From Sulfitobacter sp. DFL-14 (lineage in GTDB: Bacteria > Pseudomonadota > Alphaproteobacteria > Rhodobacterales > Rhodobacteraceae): a stretch of 64,000 nucleotides of DNA. The notes beneath the pieces were generated by a model that worked only from the letters and a program-made list of their open reading frames with translations, made no database searches and was not told where the DNA came from. The stretch lies in NCBI RefSeq assembly GCF_003335585.1, contig NZ_QBFD01000046.1, forward strand, positions 710,679 through 774,678, read 5' to 3'. Below are positions 17,356-24,661 of the stretch, in pieces. A program made the translations under genes and the position numbers. The number at the start of each line of letters is the position of its first letter. Within the stretch, counting starts at the first letter, position 1.

Positions 17356-17826
17356 TTGAACGGGCAGGAAATACGCAGGAAACGCTGGTCAGATCCCAAG
17401 TGGACAACGCGTTCGCTTCCGATCGCACTGCTGCGCACCCGCGAACTTTTGATGCAGCGTTTCCGGCCCATGCTGCAAGAGCACGATGTGACGGAACAGC
17501 AGTGGCGTGTCCTGCGGATTCTCTTTGACACCCAGAGTATTGACGCCGGCGAACTGGCCGGGCGCGCCTGTATCCTAGCACCTTCCCTGTCGCGCATCAG
17601 CAAGGCGCTGGAAACGCGCGGATTGGTCCAGGTCAGACGTGACCCCCTTGACGGGCGGCGCTCGATCCTGCGCCTCACGGCCGAGGGGATTGCATTCATG
17701 AATCTCGTCGCGCCACAAAGCGCGCAGATCTACGCCAAGATCGAGGCCAAGGTCGGACGACAGCGCATTGATACGCTGATTGATGAACTTGACGCGCTTA
17801 TTCTCGAACTGGCCGCCGACGAATAG
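17356..17826 (+). CDS. hpaR: MarR-family regulator, HpaR-like
   Basis: 156-aa winged-helix regulator. The pattern SLPIALLRTRELLMQRFRPM, then DVTEQQWRVLRIL and LAPSLSRISKALETRGLV followed by DPLDGRRSILRLT matches HpaR, the repressor of homoprotocatechuate degradation. TTG is the likely start, with CAGGAG 8 bases upstream. The gene is divergent from tctC and lies 1.7 kb from hpaF. Palindromes TTAAC-NN-GTTA(A/T) occur as equally spaced pairs before tctC/hpaR and before UPF0261/hpaF, so it probably represses both units and itself. Confidence 0.8.
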   Translation: MNGQEIRRKRWSDPKWTTRSLPIALLRTRELLMQRFRPMLQEHDVTEQQWRVLRILFDTQSIDAGELAGRACILAPSLSRISKALETRGLVQVRRDPLDGRRSILRLTAEGIAFMNLVAPQSAQIYAKIEAKVGRQRIDTLIDELDALILELAADE

Positions 17827-17877
17827 CCGTTGTCGAATGTCAGATGTCTTTGACATTCATTTCATCAACTGACCTAA

Positions 17878-17975
17878 AGCGCCCCGCCTTAAACTTGAAT
17901 CGCCGATACCCTGCAGCGCTTCGCGCTCTCGGGACATCGGCGATACGGAATGTATCAGGTTAAAGGCGGGACGCT
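17878..17975. repeat. Nested inverted-repeat element
   Basis: Outer arms 17878-17894 and 17959-17975 pair in 15 of 17 positions (core CCCGCCTTAAAC / GTTAAAGGCGGG), inner arms ATCGCCGAT (17899-17907) and ATCGGCGAT (17936-17944) pair perfectly, and a small AGCGC/GCGCT hairpin lies at the centre. No reading frame. It may be a miniature mobile repeat, or a bidirectional terminator between hpaR and the convergent UPF0261 gene. Confidence 0.5.
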
Positions 17976-18097
17976 GTAAAAATGGAAAAGCGGCCATTCG
18001 CGCGGATCGCGGCGCTGGACGGGGCCGTTCTTACTATACCCGAAACACAGGTCTAAAGCGCGCGGGCCCAATCCGGCAGGCCCGCGACAGATCCCGA

Positions 18098-19339
18098 TTA
18101 CACGTCCATCTTAATTGTTCCATCCCCGACCCAGCGGTCGATGATTTCCAGAACCTTTTCGGCGAACTCAACATCGTTGATGTGGCAATCAAGATCATGG
18201 AGCACGACAGGATCACCCATCACCTTGCGGTATTCATCCACCATCTCGGCCAGCGCTTCGGGGTTGTGCGCGGGCATGCCTTCGACATCCCAGGCGTGAA
18301 TGCCACGGGTCGGCAGCAGGAATTCAACCGGTCCTTTTGACTGCTTCAACCGCGCGGCCACATCGCGCGCCAGTTCGCGCCGCTCTTCACCGGTCAGGAA
18401 GGCCGAAGCGATAAGGCGGTTGTGTGCATGGAACGGGCGATCCTTAAAGCGGCCCGGCGCCTCCTGCCAAGCCGGAAAGTCGATCATGTCACCAAAGGCC
18501 GGCCCTGCAATAACCGGCGTGCCGCGCCGACCAGCGGCCAGCATCCGGCTTTCACCGGCGTTCACCAGAGAGCCGGCCATAAGGTTGCCCACCTCTTGCA
18601 CGGTAAAATCCAGAACAGCCGCGAAATAGCCCTGTTCGGCCAGGCTTTCCATTGCCATGCCCCCCATGCCAGTGGCGTGAAACACCGCAACCGAAAACCC
18701 GCGGTCAATCAGCGGTTGGCGCAGGTGCACCATATAGCGCAGCGCCGAAGACCCAAGGCTGGTCATGCCAATCACGGGGCGGTCGGGTTTCGGGTGCACC
18801 ACCGCCTGCGCCGCGCCGTACACCGCGCCGGCCGCCTGGCTGAGTGTCGCCATGCAGATGTCGTTCAGACCATACAGGCCACCCGCCCACAGGATCATCT
18901 GAATGTCGGCAGACAGACGGTAGGGCCCGATCAGACCGGAAAAGGCGATGGTTGACACCACATATTTCGGCACCCCCAGCGGCAGCGCACGGGCGCAGTC
19001 CAGCGCAAGGTCGGTGCCCATAGTGCCGCCAAGCGCGATCATCCCGTCGATCTTGCCGTCGGCGCACAGCTTTGCGGTCAGCTTGGACGCGCCTTCGGCC
19101 ATGATCTGCATCGCGTGGTTTTCGTCACCCGAGTCAATCGCATCCTGAATCGTCTTGCCCGCCGCCGCTGCCACGTCATGTTTGGACACATCGGTGGGTT
19201 TGGACGGGTCGCCCAACACACTGACATCCATCGAAATGACGTTGCCACCCAGCTTGCGAATGCTATCGCACAGAAAATGCAGTTCACCGTCTTTGGTATC
19301 ATAAGTACCGATCACCAATATGGTTTTGCTGTTGCTCAT
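18098..19339 (-). CDS. UPF0261 (Tm-1-like ATP-binding) protein
   Basis: 413-aa protein of the UPF0261 family: VIGTYDTKDGELHFLCDSIR at the N-terminus, MIALGGTMGTDLAL in the middle and VFHATGMGGMAMESLAEQG in the second domain, then the C-terminal HDLDCHINDVEFA. Members share a fold with the Tm-1 plant resistance protein and bind ATP; the bacterial reaction is unknown. GGGAGAAGAGT precedes the ATG. It is divergent from hpaF, and the region between holds two HpaR-like palindromes, so it is probably part of the same regulon, perhaps handling an acid or acyl intermediate. Confidence 0.85.
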   Translation of the reverse strand: MSNSKTILVIGTYDTKDGELHFLCDSIRKLGGNVISMDVSVLGDPSKPTDVSKHDVAAAAGKTIQDAIDSGDENHAMQIMAEGASKLTAKLCADGKIDGMIALGGTMGTDLALDCARALPLGVPKYVVSTIAFSGLIGPYRLSADIQMILWAGGLYGLNDICMATLSQAAGAVYGAAQAVVHPKPDRPVIGMTSLGSSALRYMVHLRQPLIDRGFSVAVFHATGMGGMAMESLAEQGYFAAVLDFTVQEVGNLMAGSLVNAGESRMLAAGRRGTPVIAGPAFGDMIDFPAWQEAPGRFKDRPFHAHNRLIASAFLTGEERRELARDVAARLKQSKGPVEFLLPTRGIHAWDVEGMPAHNPEALAEMVDEYRKVMGDPVVLHDLDCHINDVEFAEKVLEIIDRWVGDGTIKMDV

Positions 19340-19462
19340 ACTCTTCTCCCTGATGCCGCTTTGTCACTGGCCACGGCCCCGCTTATGCGCGCCCTCCAAG
19401 CGCGCGATCCGAGGCAGGGCTTTGGCGTTGCGTCTGTTGCCTTTGTTCATTCCCGATAATGA

Positions 19463-19474
19463 TTAACGCGTTAT
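19463..19474. promoter_or_regulatory. HpaR-like operator 3 (TTAAC-GC-GTTAT)
   Basis: Palindrome in the UPF0261/hpaF divergent region, just upstream of a TTGACA box (19478-19483). Arm match to operator 1 is 9 of 10. Confidence 0.58.
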
Positions 19475-19496
19475 CTATTGACAAGAGCCAAGTTGT

Positions 19497-19508
19497 TTAA
19501 CATGTTAT
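19497..19508. promoter_or_regulatory. HpaR-like operator 4 (TTAAC-AT-GTTAT)
   Basis: Second palindrome of the pair, centre 34 bases from operator 3. It lies about 13 bases after the TTGACA box and so would cover the -10 region of the hpaF promoter, a good position for repression. Confidence 0.6.
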
Positions 19509-19527
19509 ATTTGTTTCGGGAGGAATC

Positions 19528-19917
19528 ATGCCACATCTGTCCATTGATTATTCGCCATCTCTTGAAGAGCGTGCAGACATCCCTGCGCTGTGCACTGCGC
19601 TGCACCAGATCATGGTAAACGCGGATGTCTTTCCGACGGCCGGAATCCGCATTCGCGCCCACAAGGCCGACCATGCCATCGTTGCCGATGGACATGCGGA
19701 AAATGATTTTCTGGCCATGACGCTCAGCGTCGGGGCGGGGCGCAGCACAGACCAGTTGAGGGCCGCAGGCGATGCATTGTTCTCTGCCGCGCAAGAGTGT
19801 CTGAAAAAACCGCTGGCAGCCCCCCACTTTGCGCTTTCCCTCGAAATCAGGGTCATCAACCCGGATCTCAGCTGGAAAGACACGCCCATTCACGCCCGCC
19901 TGTCGGGCCATTCCTGA
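19528..19917 (+). CDS. hpaF: 5-carboxymethyl-2-hydroxymuconate delta-isomerase
   Basis: 129-aa member of the CHMI/tautomerase fold. Pro follows the initiator Met (MPHLSIDYSPSLE) and becomes the catalytic N-terminal base; the rest (DFLAMTLSVGAGRS and LSLEIRVINPDLSWK) fits the family. It isomerises the ring-fission product after oxidation by HpaE. GGGAGGAATC precedes the ATG. It is the first gene of hpaFEDGH, with HpaR-like operators upstream and HpaE following after 43 bases. Confidence 0.92.
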   Translation: MPHLSIDYSPSLEERADIPALCTALHQIMVNADVFPTAGIRIRAHKADHAIVADGHAENDFLAMTLSVGAGRSTDQLRAAGDALFSAAQECLKKPLAAPHFALSLEIRVINPDLSWKDTPIHARLSGHS

Positions 19918-19960
19918 GGATGTCTTTGATGTCCAAACGCTCAGATACACGAGGACTCTT

Positions 19961-21472
19961 ATGACCGTGCTAGACAACAATCTGAAAACGCTCGACGGCT
20001 TCCTGGCCCGCTATCGCGACACCGGTATCCTGAACCGCATTGCCGGGCAGGATGTTGCGGGCAGCAAGGGCGTCTTTCAATCGACGTCACCCGTCGACAA
20101 AAGCGTGATTTGCGACGTGGCCCATGGCGCCTCCGAGGACATCGACGCAGCAGCCAACGCAGCGCATGACGCATTTGCCACATGGCGCGACATGCCCGCG
20201 CTTGAACGCAGAAAGATCCTGATCCGTGTGGCCGAAGGCATCGAGGCACGGGCCGAGGAAATCGCGCTGTGCGAATGCTGGGACACCGGACAGGCGTACA
20301 AATTCATGTCCAAGGCCGCCCTGCGTGGCGCCGAGAACTTTCGCTATTTTGCCGATCAGGTGGTGCAGGCCCGCGACGGCCAGCACCTGAAATCACCGAC
20401 CTTGATGAACGTCACCACCCGTATGCCCATCGGCCCGGTGGGCGTCATCACCCCGTGGAACACGCCCTTCATGCTGTCCACATGGAAAATCGCACCGGCC
20501 TTGGCCGCCGGCTGCACCGTGGTGCACAAACCCGCCGAAGCCTCGCCGCTGACCGCGCGCCTGCTGGTCGAGATTGCCGAGGAAGCGGGCCTGCCACCGG
20601 GCGTGTTGAACACCGTCAACGGCTTTGGCGAGGGCGCGGGCAAGGCGCTGTGTGAACACCCGAAAATCAAGGCCATCGCCTTTGTCGGAGAAAGCCGCAC
20701 CGGTTCCCTGATCACCAAACAGGGCGCTGACACGCTGAAACGCAACCACCTTGAGCTGGGCGGCAAAAACCCTGTCATCGTCTTTGACGATGCCGATCTG
20801 GAACGTGCGCTGGATGCGGTGATCTTCATGATCTACTCGATCAACGGTGAACGCTGCACGTCATCCAGTCGCTTGTTGATCCAGGATACCATCCGCGAAG
20901 AGTTCGAGGCCAAGCTGGCCGAGCGTGTCAACAACATCAAGGTTGGCCACCCGCTGGACCCGACAACCGAGATTGGCCCGCTGGTCACCGAGGAACATTA
21001 CAACAAGGTCACCAGCTATTTCGACATCGCCGTTGAGGACGGCGCAACCGTCGCTGCCGGCGGTGTGAAAGTGGGCGACGAGGGCTATTTCGTGCGTCCC
21101 ACCCTGTTCACCGGCGCCACCAACCAGATGCGCATCGCGCAGGAAGAAATCTTTGGTCCGGTGCTCACCTCGATCCCCTTCTCGACCGAAGAGGAAGCCT
21201 TGCAGATTGCCAATGACATTCCTTACGGGCTGACCGGCTATGTCTGGACCAATGATCTGACCCGCGCGTTGCGCTTCACCGACAAGCTGGAAGCCGGGAT
21301 GATCTGGGTGAACTCCGAAAACGTCCGCCACCTGCCCGCACCCTTTGGCGGGGTCAAGGCCAGCGGCATCGGCCGTGACGGCGGCGATTGGTCGTTCGAA
21401 TTCTACATGGAACAGAAAAACATCGCCTTTGCCACCGGACAGCACAAGATCACCAAACTGGGAGCCCTCTGA
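19961..21472 (+). CDS. hpaE: 5-carboxymethyl-2-hydroxymuconate semialdehyde dehydrogenase
   Basis: 503-aa aldehyde dehydrogenase: TPWNTPFMLSTWKIAPALAA, FVGESRTGSLI, HLELGGKNPVIVFDD (Glu) and GERCTSSSRL with nucleophilic Cys299. The ESRTG variant of the cofactor loop and the ERCT active-site motif are typical of HpaE. It oxidises the meta-cleavage semialdehyde to the dicarboxylate. A GAGGA box precedes the ATG. Its stop shares a base with the hpaD start (TGATG). Confidence 0.93.
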   Translation: MTVLDNNLKTLDGFLARYRDTGILNRIAGQDVAGSKGVFQSTSPVDKSVICDVAHGASEDIDAAANAAHDAFATWRDMPALERRKILIRVAEGIEARAEEIALCECWDTGQAYKFMSKAALRGAENFRYFADQVVQARDGQHLKSPTLMNVTTRMPIGPVGVITPWNTPFMLSTWKIAPALAAGCTVVHKPAEASPLTARLLVEIAEEAGLPPGVLNTVNGFGEGAGKALCEHPKIKAIAFVGESRTGSLITKQGADTLKRNHLELGGKNPVIVFDDADLERALDAVIFMIYSINGERCTSSSRLLIQDTIREEFEAKLAERVNNIKVGHPLDPTTEIGPLVTEEHYNKVTSYFDIAVEDGATVAAGGVKVGDEGYFVRPTLFTGATNQMRIAQEEIFGPVLTSIPFSTEEEALQIANDIPYGLTGYVWTNDLTRALRFTDKLEAGMIWVNSENVRHLPAPFGGVKASGIGRDGGDWSFEFYMEQKNIAFATGQHKITKLGAL

Positions 21473-22455
21473 TGCCGATCCCCGCACCAAATCTTTACCC
21501 CGACTTCAACACCATCCGGCTGAGCCACGTCTGCCTGAACGTGTCCGATCTGGCCGCATCGCGCAGGTTCTACACCGACATCGTCGGCTTGCAGGTGACC
21601 GACGAAAGCGACAGCCACGTCTATCTGCGTGCCATGGAAGAGCGCGGGCATCACTGCATCATCCTGCAAAAATCCGATCTGCCCGGCACCGTCGAAGTGA
21701 TGGGGTTCAAGACCTTTGACGAGGAAGACCTGGACAAGGCCGAAGCCTATTTCAAAGGCAAGGGCCGCCCCACATCCTGGGTCGAACGTCCCTATCAGGG
21801 CAAGGCCCTGCTGACCTCGGACAACATGGGCATTCCGCTGGAATTCTATCACAAGATGGACCGGCTGGAGCCGATCCACCAGAAATACGCGCTGTATCGG
21901 GGTGTGAAACCGCTGCGCATCGACCATTTCAACTGCTTCAGTCATGACGTCGATGCCTCGGTGGCCTTCTATTCCGACTTCGGCTTCCGCGTGACCGAAT
22001 ACACCGAGGACGAGGACAGCAAAAAGCTCTGGGCCGCCTGGATGCACCGCAAAGGTGGTGTGCATGACATGGCCTTCACCAACGGCACCGGCCCGCGCAT
22101 GCACCACGTTGCCTTCTGGGTGCCAACACCCCTGAACATCATTGACCTGCTCGATCTGATGGCCTCCTCGGGCTATGTCGACAACATCGAACGCGGTCCG
22201 GGCCGTCACGGCATTTCCAATGCCTTTTTCCTCTATATCCTTGACCCCGATGGCCACCGGATCGAAATCTATTGTTCCGATTACCAGACGGTCGACCCCG
22301 ACCTTGAGGCGATCAAATGGGATCTGCAAGACCCGCAGCGCCAGACGCTTTGGGGCGCGCCCGCGCCGGAAAGCTGGTTCAAACACGGGACAACATTTGT
22401 CGGTGCCGAGACAAAGGACTCTGAAATCGCAGCAAGTCCGATCATCGCACCATGA
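21472..22455 (+). CDS. hpaD: Homoprotocatechuate 2,3-dioxygenase (type I extradiol)
   Basis: 327-aa two-domain vicinal-oxygen-chelate dioxygenase. The metal ligands are visible in the C-terminal domain: His152 (RIDHFNCF), His212 (RMHHVAFW) and Glu265 (HRIEIYCSDY). A further His198 and Tyr255 match the acid-base residues of the Brevibacterium enzyme. It cleaves 3,4-dihydroxyphenylacetate next to the hydroxyls, using Fe(II) or Mn(II). The start ATG overlaps the hpaE stop, and its stop overlaps hpaG. It shows that the operon acts on a catechol and not on gentisate-type rings. Confidence 0.95.
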   Translation: MPIPAPNLYPDFNTIRLSHVCLNVSDLAASRRFYTDIVGLQVTDESDSHVYLRAMEERGHHCIILQKSDLPGTVEVMGFKTFDEEDLDKAEAYFKGKGRPTSWVERPYQGKALLTSDNMGIPLEFYHKMDRLEPIHQKYALYRGVKPLRIDHFNCFSHDVDASVAFYSDFGFRVTEYTEDEDSKKLWAAWMHRKGGVHDMAFTNGTGPRMHHVAFWVPTPLNIIDLLDLMASSGYVDNIERGPGRHGISNAFFLYILDPDGHRIEIYCSDYQTVDPDLEAIKWDLQDPQRQTLWGAPAPESWFKHGTTFVGAETKDSEIAASPIIAP

Positions 22456-23318
22456 GTGTCCCCATGAAATTTGCAACGTACACATCCGGCGGTAAGACCT
22501 TTTACGGTGCGGTCACCGACACGGGCATGATTGCCCTGAACGACGCGTTCCCCGACTGGCCAACGCTGTTTGACGCGGTGCAGGCCGATGGTCTGGCCGC
22601 GCTGGCACAGGCCGCCGAGGGCAAACCCGTCACTCACACAGGCGTGCAATACGAAATGGTCATGCCCAACGCCCGTCGCATCCTCTGCGTCGGCGTGAAC
22701 TTTCCCGACCGCAATGCCGAATACAAGGACGGCAGCGAACAGCCGAAATACATGTCGCTGTTTCCGCGCTTTGCCAGCGGCTTTACCGGCCATGACCGCC
22801 CGCTGATCCGCCCGCCGGAAAACCACACTCTGGACTACGAAGGCGAGGTTGCCATCGTGATCGGCAAGGGCGGGCGGCGCATCCCGCAGGAAAACGCCTA
22901 TGACCACATTGCCGCCCTGACCCTGTGCAACGAAGGCACCATCCGCGACTGGGTGCGCCACGCCAAATTCAACGTGACGCAGGGCAAGAACTGGGACAAC
23001 TCGGGCGCGATCGGCCCGTGGCTGGTGCCCTTCACCGACGCCGCCCAACTGGACGAGGCGCGCATCATCACCCGCGTCAACGGCGAGGTCCGTCAGGACG
23101 ATGTGCTGTCGCGCATGATGCATCCGATCCGCCGCGAGATCGAATATATCTCGACCTTCATGACGCTGGAACCGGGCGACATCATCGTCACCGGCACGCC
23201 GACCGGATCGGGCGCACGGCTGGACCCGCCGCAATACCTGAAACCCGGCGACGTGGTCGAGGTTGAGGTGGCGGGCATCGGCACCCTGCGCAACACCATC
23301 GAGGATGAAGTGCTATGA
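22452..23318 (+). CDS. hpaG: HHDD isomerase / OPET decarboxylase (FAH family)
   Basis: 288-aa single-domain fumarylacetoacetase-fold protein. The metal site is in DYEGEVAIVIG (Glu-x-Glu) with a later Asp; GNFPD-type loop VGVNFPDRNAE and PGDIIVTGTPTGSG are characteristic. In this pathway it decarboxylates and isomerises the 7-carbon intermediate. Enterobacterial HpaG is a fused two-domain protein; this one has a single FAH domain, so it may act as a homodimer for both steps. ATGA overlaps join it to hpaD and hpaH. Confidence 0.88.
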   Translation: MSVPMKFATYTSGGKTFYGAVTDTGMIALNDAFPDWPTLFDAVQADGLAALAQAAEGKPVTHTGVQYEMVMPNARRILCVGVNFPDRNAEYKDGSEQPKYMSLFPRFASGFTGHDRPLIRPPENHTLDYEGEVAIVIGKGGRRIPQENAYDHIAALTLCNEGTIRDWVRHAKFNVTQGKNWDNSGAIGPWLVPFTDAAQLDEARIITRVNGEVRQDDVLSRMMHPIRREIEYISTFMTLEPGDIIVTGTPTGSGARLDPPQYLKPGDVVEVEVAGIGTLRNTIEDEVL

Positions 23319-24115
23319 CTCCCCAGGATCACGCCCGCGCCGCCGCCGACCTGCTGGCGGCAGAGGAAAGCGGCGACCAGATCGGCCTGCTCAGCCTGCG
23401 CCATCCGGAGATCGGGATGGATGACGCCTATGCCGTGCAAAACGCAATTTGCACCGCCAAGCTGGCCCAGGGCCGCAGGGTGATCGGCTGGAAGATCGGC
23501 CTGACCTCCAAGGCGATGCAATATGCGCTGGGGATCGACATTCCCGACAGCGGTATCCTGTTCGACGATATGGCCTTCGACCACGGCGCAACCGTGCCCG
23601 CGGGCCGGTTTATCCAGCCGCGTATCGAGGCCGAGATTGCCTTTGTCCTGAAATCCGCCATTGGCGGTGCCGATGTGACCCGCGCCGATGTGATCGCGGC
23701 CACCGATTATGTCGCCCCCGCCATCGAAATCCTCGACACACGGATTGTGCGTGTCGACGGCGAAACCGGCAAATCCCGCAGCGTCTTTGACACCATCAGC
23801 GACAATGCGGCCAATGCCGGTATCGTGCTGGGTCCGCAACGCCACGCGGTCGATGCCTTTGACCTGCGCTGGGTTGGCGCGATCACCACGCGCGATGGCG
23901 CGGTCGAAGAAACCGGCCTGGGTGCGGGCGTGCTGAACGACCCGGTGGAAAGCGTCGTCTGGCTGGCCCGCCGCATGGCACAATACGGCCAAAGCATCGA
24001 ACCCGGTCAGGTCATCCTGTCGGGCAGTTTCATCCGCCCCGTCGAATGCCCCCCGGACAGCGCGATCACCGCCGATTTCGGCGGTTTCGGGGATGTCGCA
24101 ATCTCTTTCGCCTGA
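23315..24115 (+). CDS. hpaH: 2-oxo-hept-4-ene-1,7-dioate hydratase
   Basis: 266-aa protein of the MhpD/HpaH hydratase family: GWKIGLTSKAMQYALGID, PRIEAEIAFVL (metal-binding Glu-x-Glu) and the C-terminal GQVILSGSFIRPVE. It adds water before the aldolase step. The 4-base overlap with hpaG makes it the last gene of the operon. The expected aldolase HpaI does not follow. Confidence 0.92.
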   Translation: MTPQDHARAAADLLAAEESGDQIGLLSLRHPEIGMDDAYAVQNAICTAKLAQGRRVIGWKIGLTSKAMQYALGIDIPDSGILFDDMAFDHGATVPAGRFIQPRIEAEIAFVLKSAIGGADVTRADVIAATDYVAPAIEILDTRIVRVDGETGKSRSVFDTISDNAANAGIVLGPQRHAVDAFDLRWVGAITTRDGAVEETGLGAGVLNDPVESVVWLARRMAQYGQSIEPGQVILSGSFIRPVECPPDSAITADFGGFGDVAISFA

Positions 24116-24120
24116 AGAAA

Positions 24121-24171
24121 CTCCGGGCCTGCGCCGCGCAAACTGCTCGGACGCCGCAGCGGCAGGCGGAG
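24121..24171. terminator. Hairpin between convergent hpaH and allA
   Basis: CTCCGGGCCTGC (24121-24132) pairs with GCAGGCGGAG (24162-24171) apart from a 2-base bulge, in the 63-base gap between the two convergent stops. It may end both transcripts. Confidence 0.4.
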
Positions 24172-24178
24172 TCGGCTG

Positions 24179-24661
24179 TTATTCGATCAGATAGTCCTCT
24201 TCGAACCAGTGTTCTTCCAGGTTCGCGCCCTCACCGATACGGTCAATTACGGCAAAAAGACCAGGCTCGGAAAGCGGGGTCAGGACGCCATGCCACGTCC
24301 CCCGGTGAAAATTGATGGCCTGACCCGGTGCCGTCAGAAAGGCCTTAGGGTCCACCGGAGTGCCATTGTCGTCCCGGCAGACCACGACGAGAAAGGGCTC
24401 GGCTGTCATCGGCACGAAGGCCTGGCTGCCTTCCGGGTGCCGTTCGACCATCTTCAATTTCAGCGGCAGGGTTTCCATTTCACCCTTGAAAATGCTGATC
24501 CCCGCGCGCCCGTCAGAAAAATCGAGATGCGCCCTGTCGTGGTATCTGCCACATTTGCCCTGATTGATGAGCTTGTCGGCTGTGCCGGAAGTGTCCAGCA
24601 GGTCACCATAGGGTTCAAAGGACTTGGCCGTCAGCTTTTCCAGTTTGAGGGAAATGGTCAT
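24179..24661 (-). CDS. allA: Ureidoglycolate lyase
   Basis: 160-aa cupin-fold enzyme: KSFEPYGDLLDTSGTAD, ERHPEGSQAFVPM, then INFHRGTWHGVLTPL and VIDRIG near the end, all typical of AllA. It splits ureidoglycolate into glyoxylate and urea, the last step of the purine branch here. Its ATG overlaps the stop of the allantoinase fusion gene. The glyoxylate released can enter the bhc cycle encoded 4-9 kb away. Confidence 0.93.
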   Translation of the reverse strand: MTISLKLEKLTAKSFEPYGDLLDTSGTADKLINQGKCGRYHDRAHLDFSDGRAGISIFKGEMETLPLKLKMVERHPEGSQAFVPMTAEPFLVVVCRDDNGTPVDPKAFLTAPGQAINFHRGTWHGVLTPLSEPGLFAVIDRIGEGANLEEHWFEEDYLIE

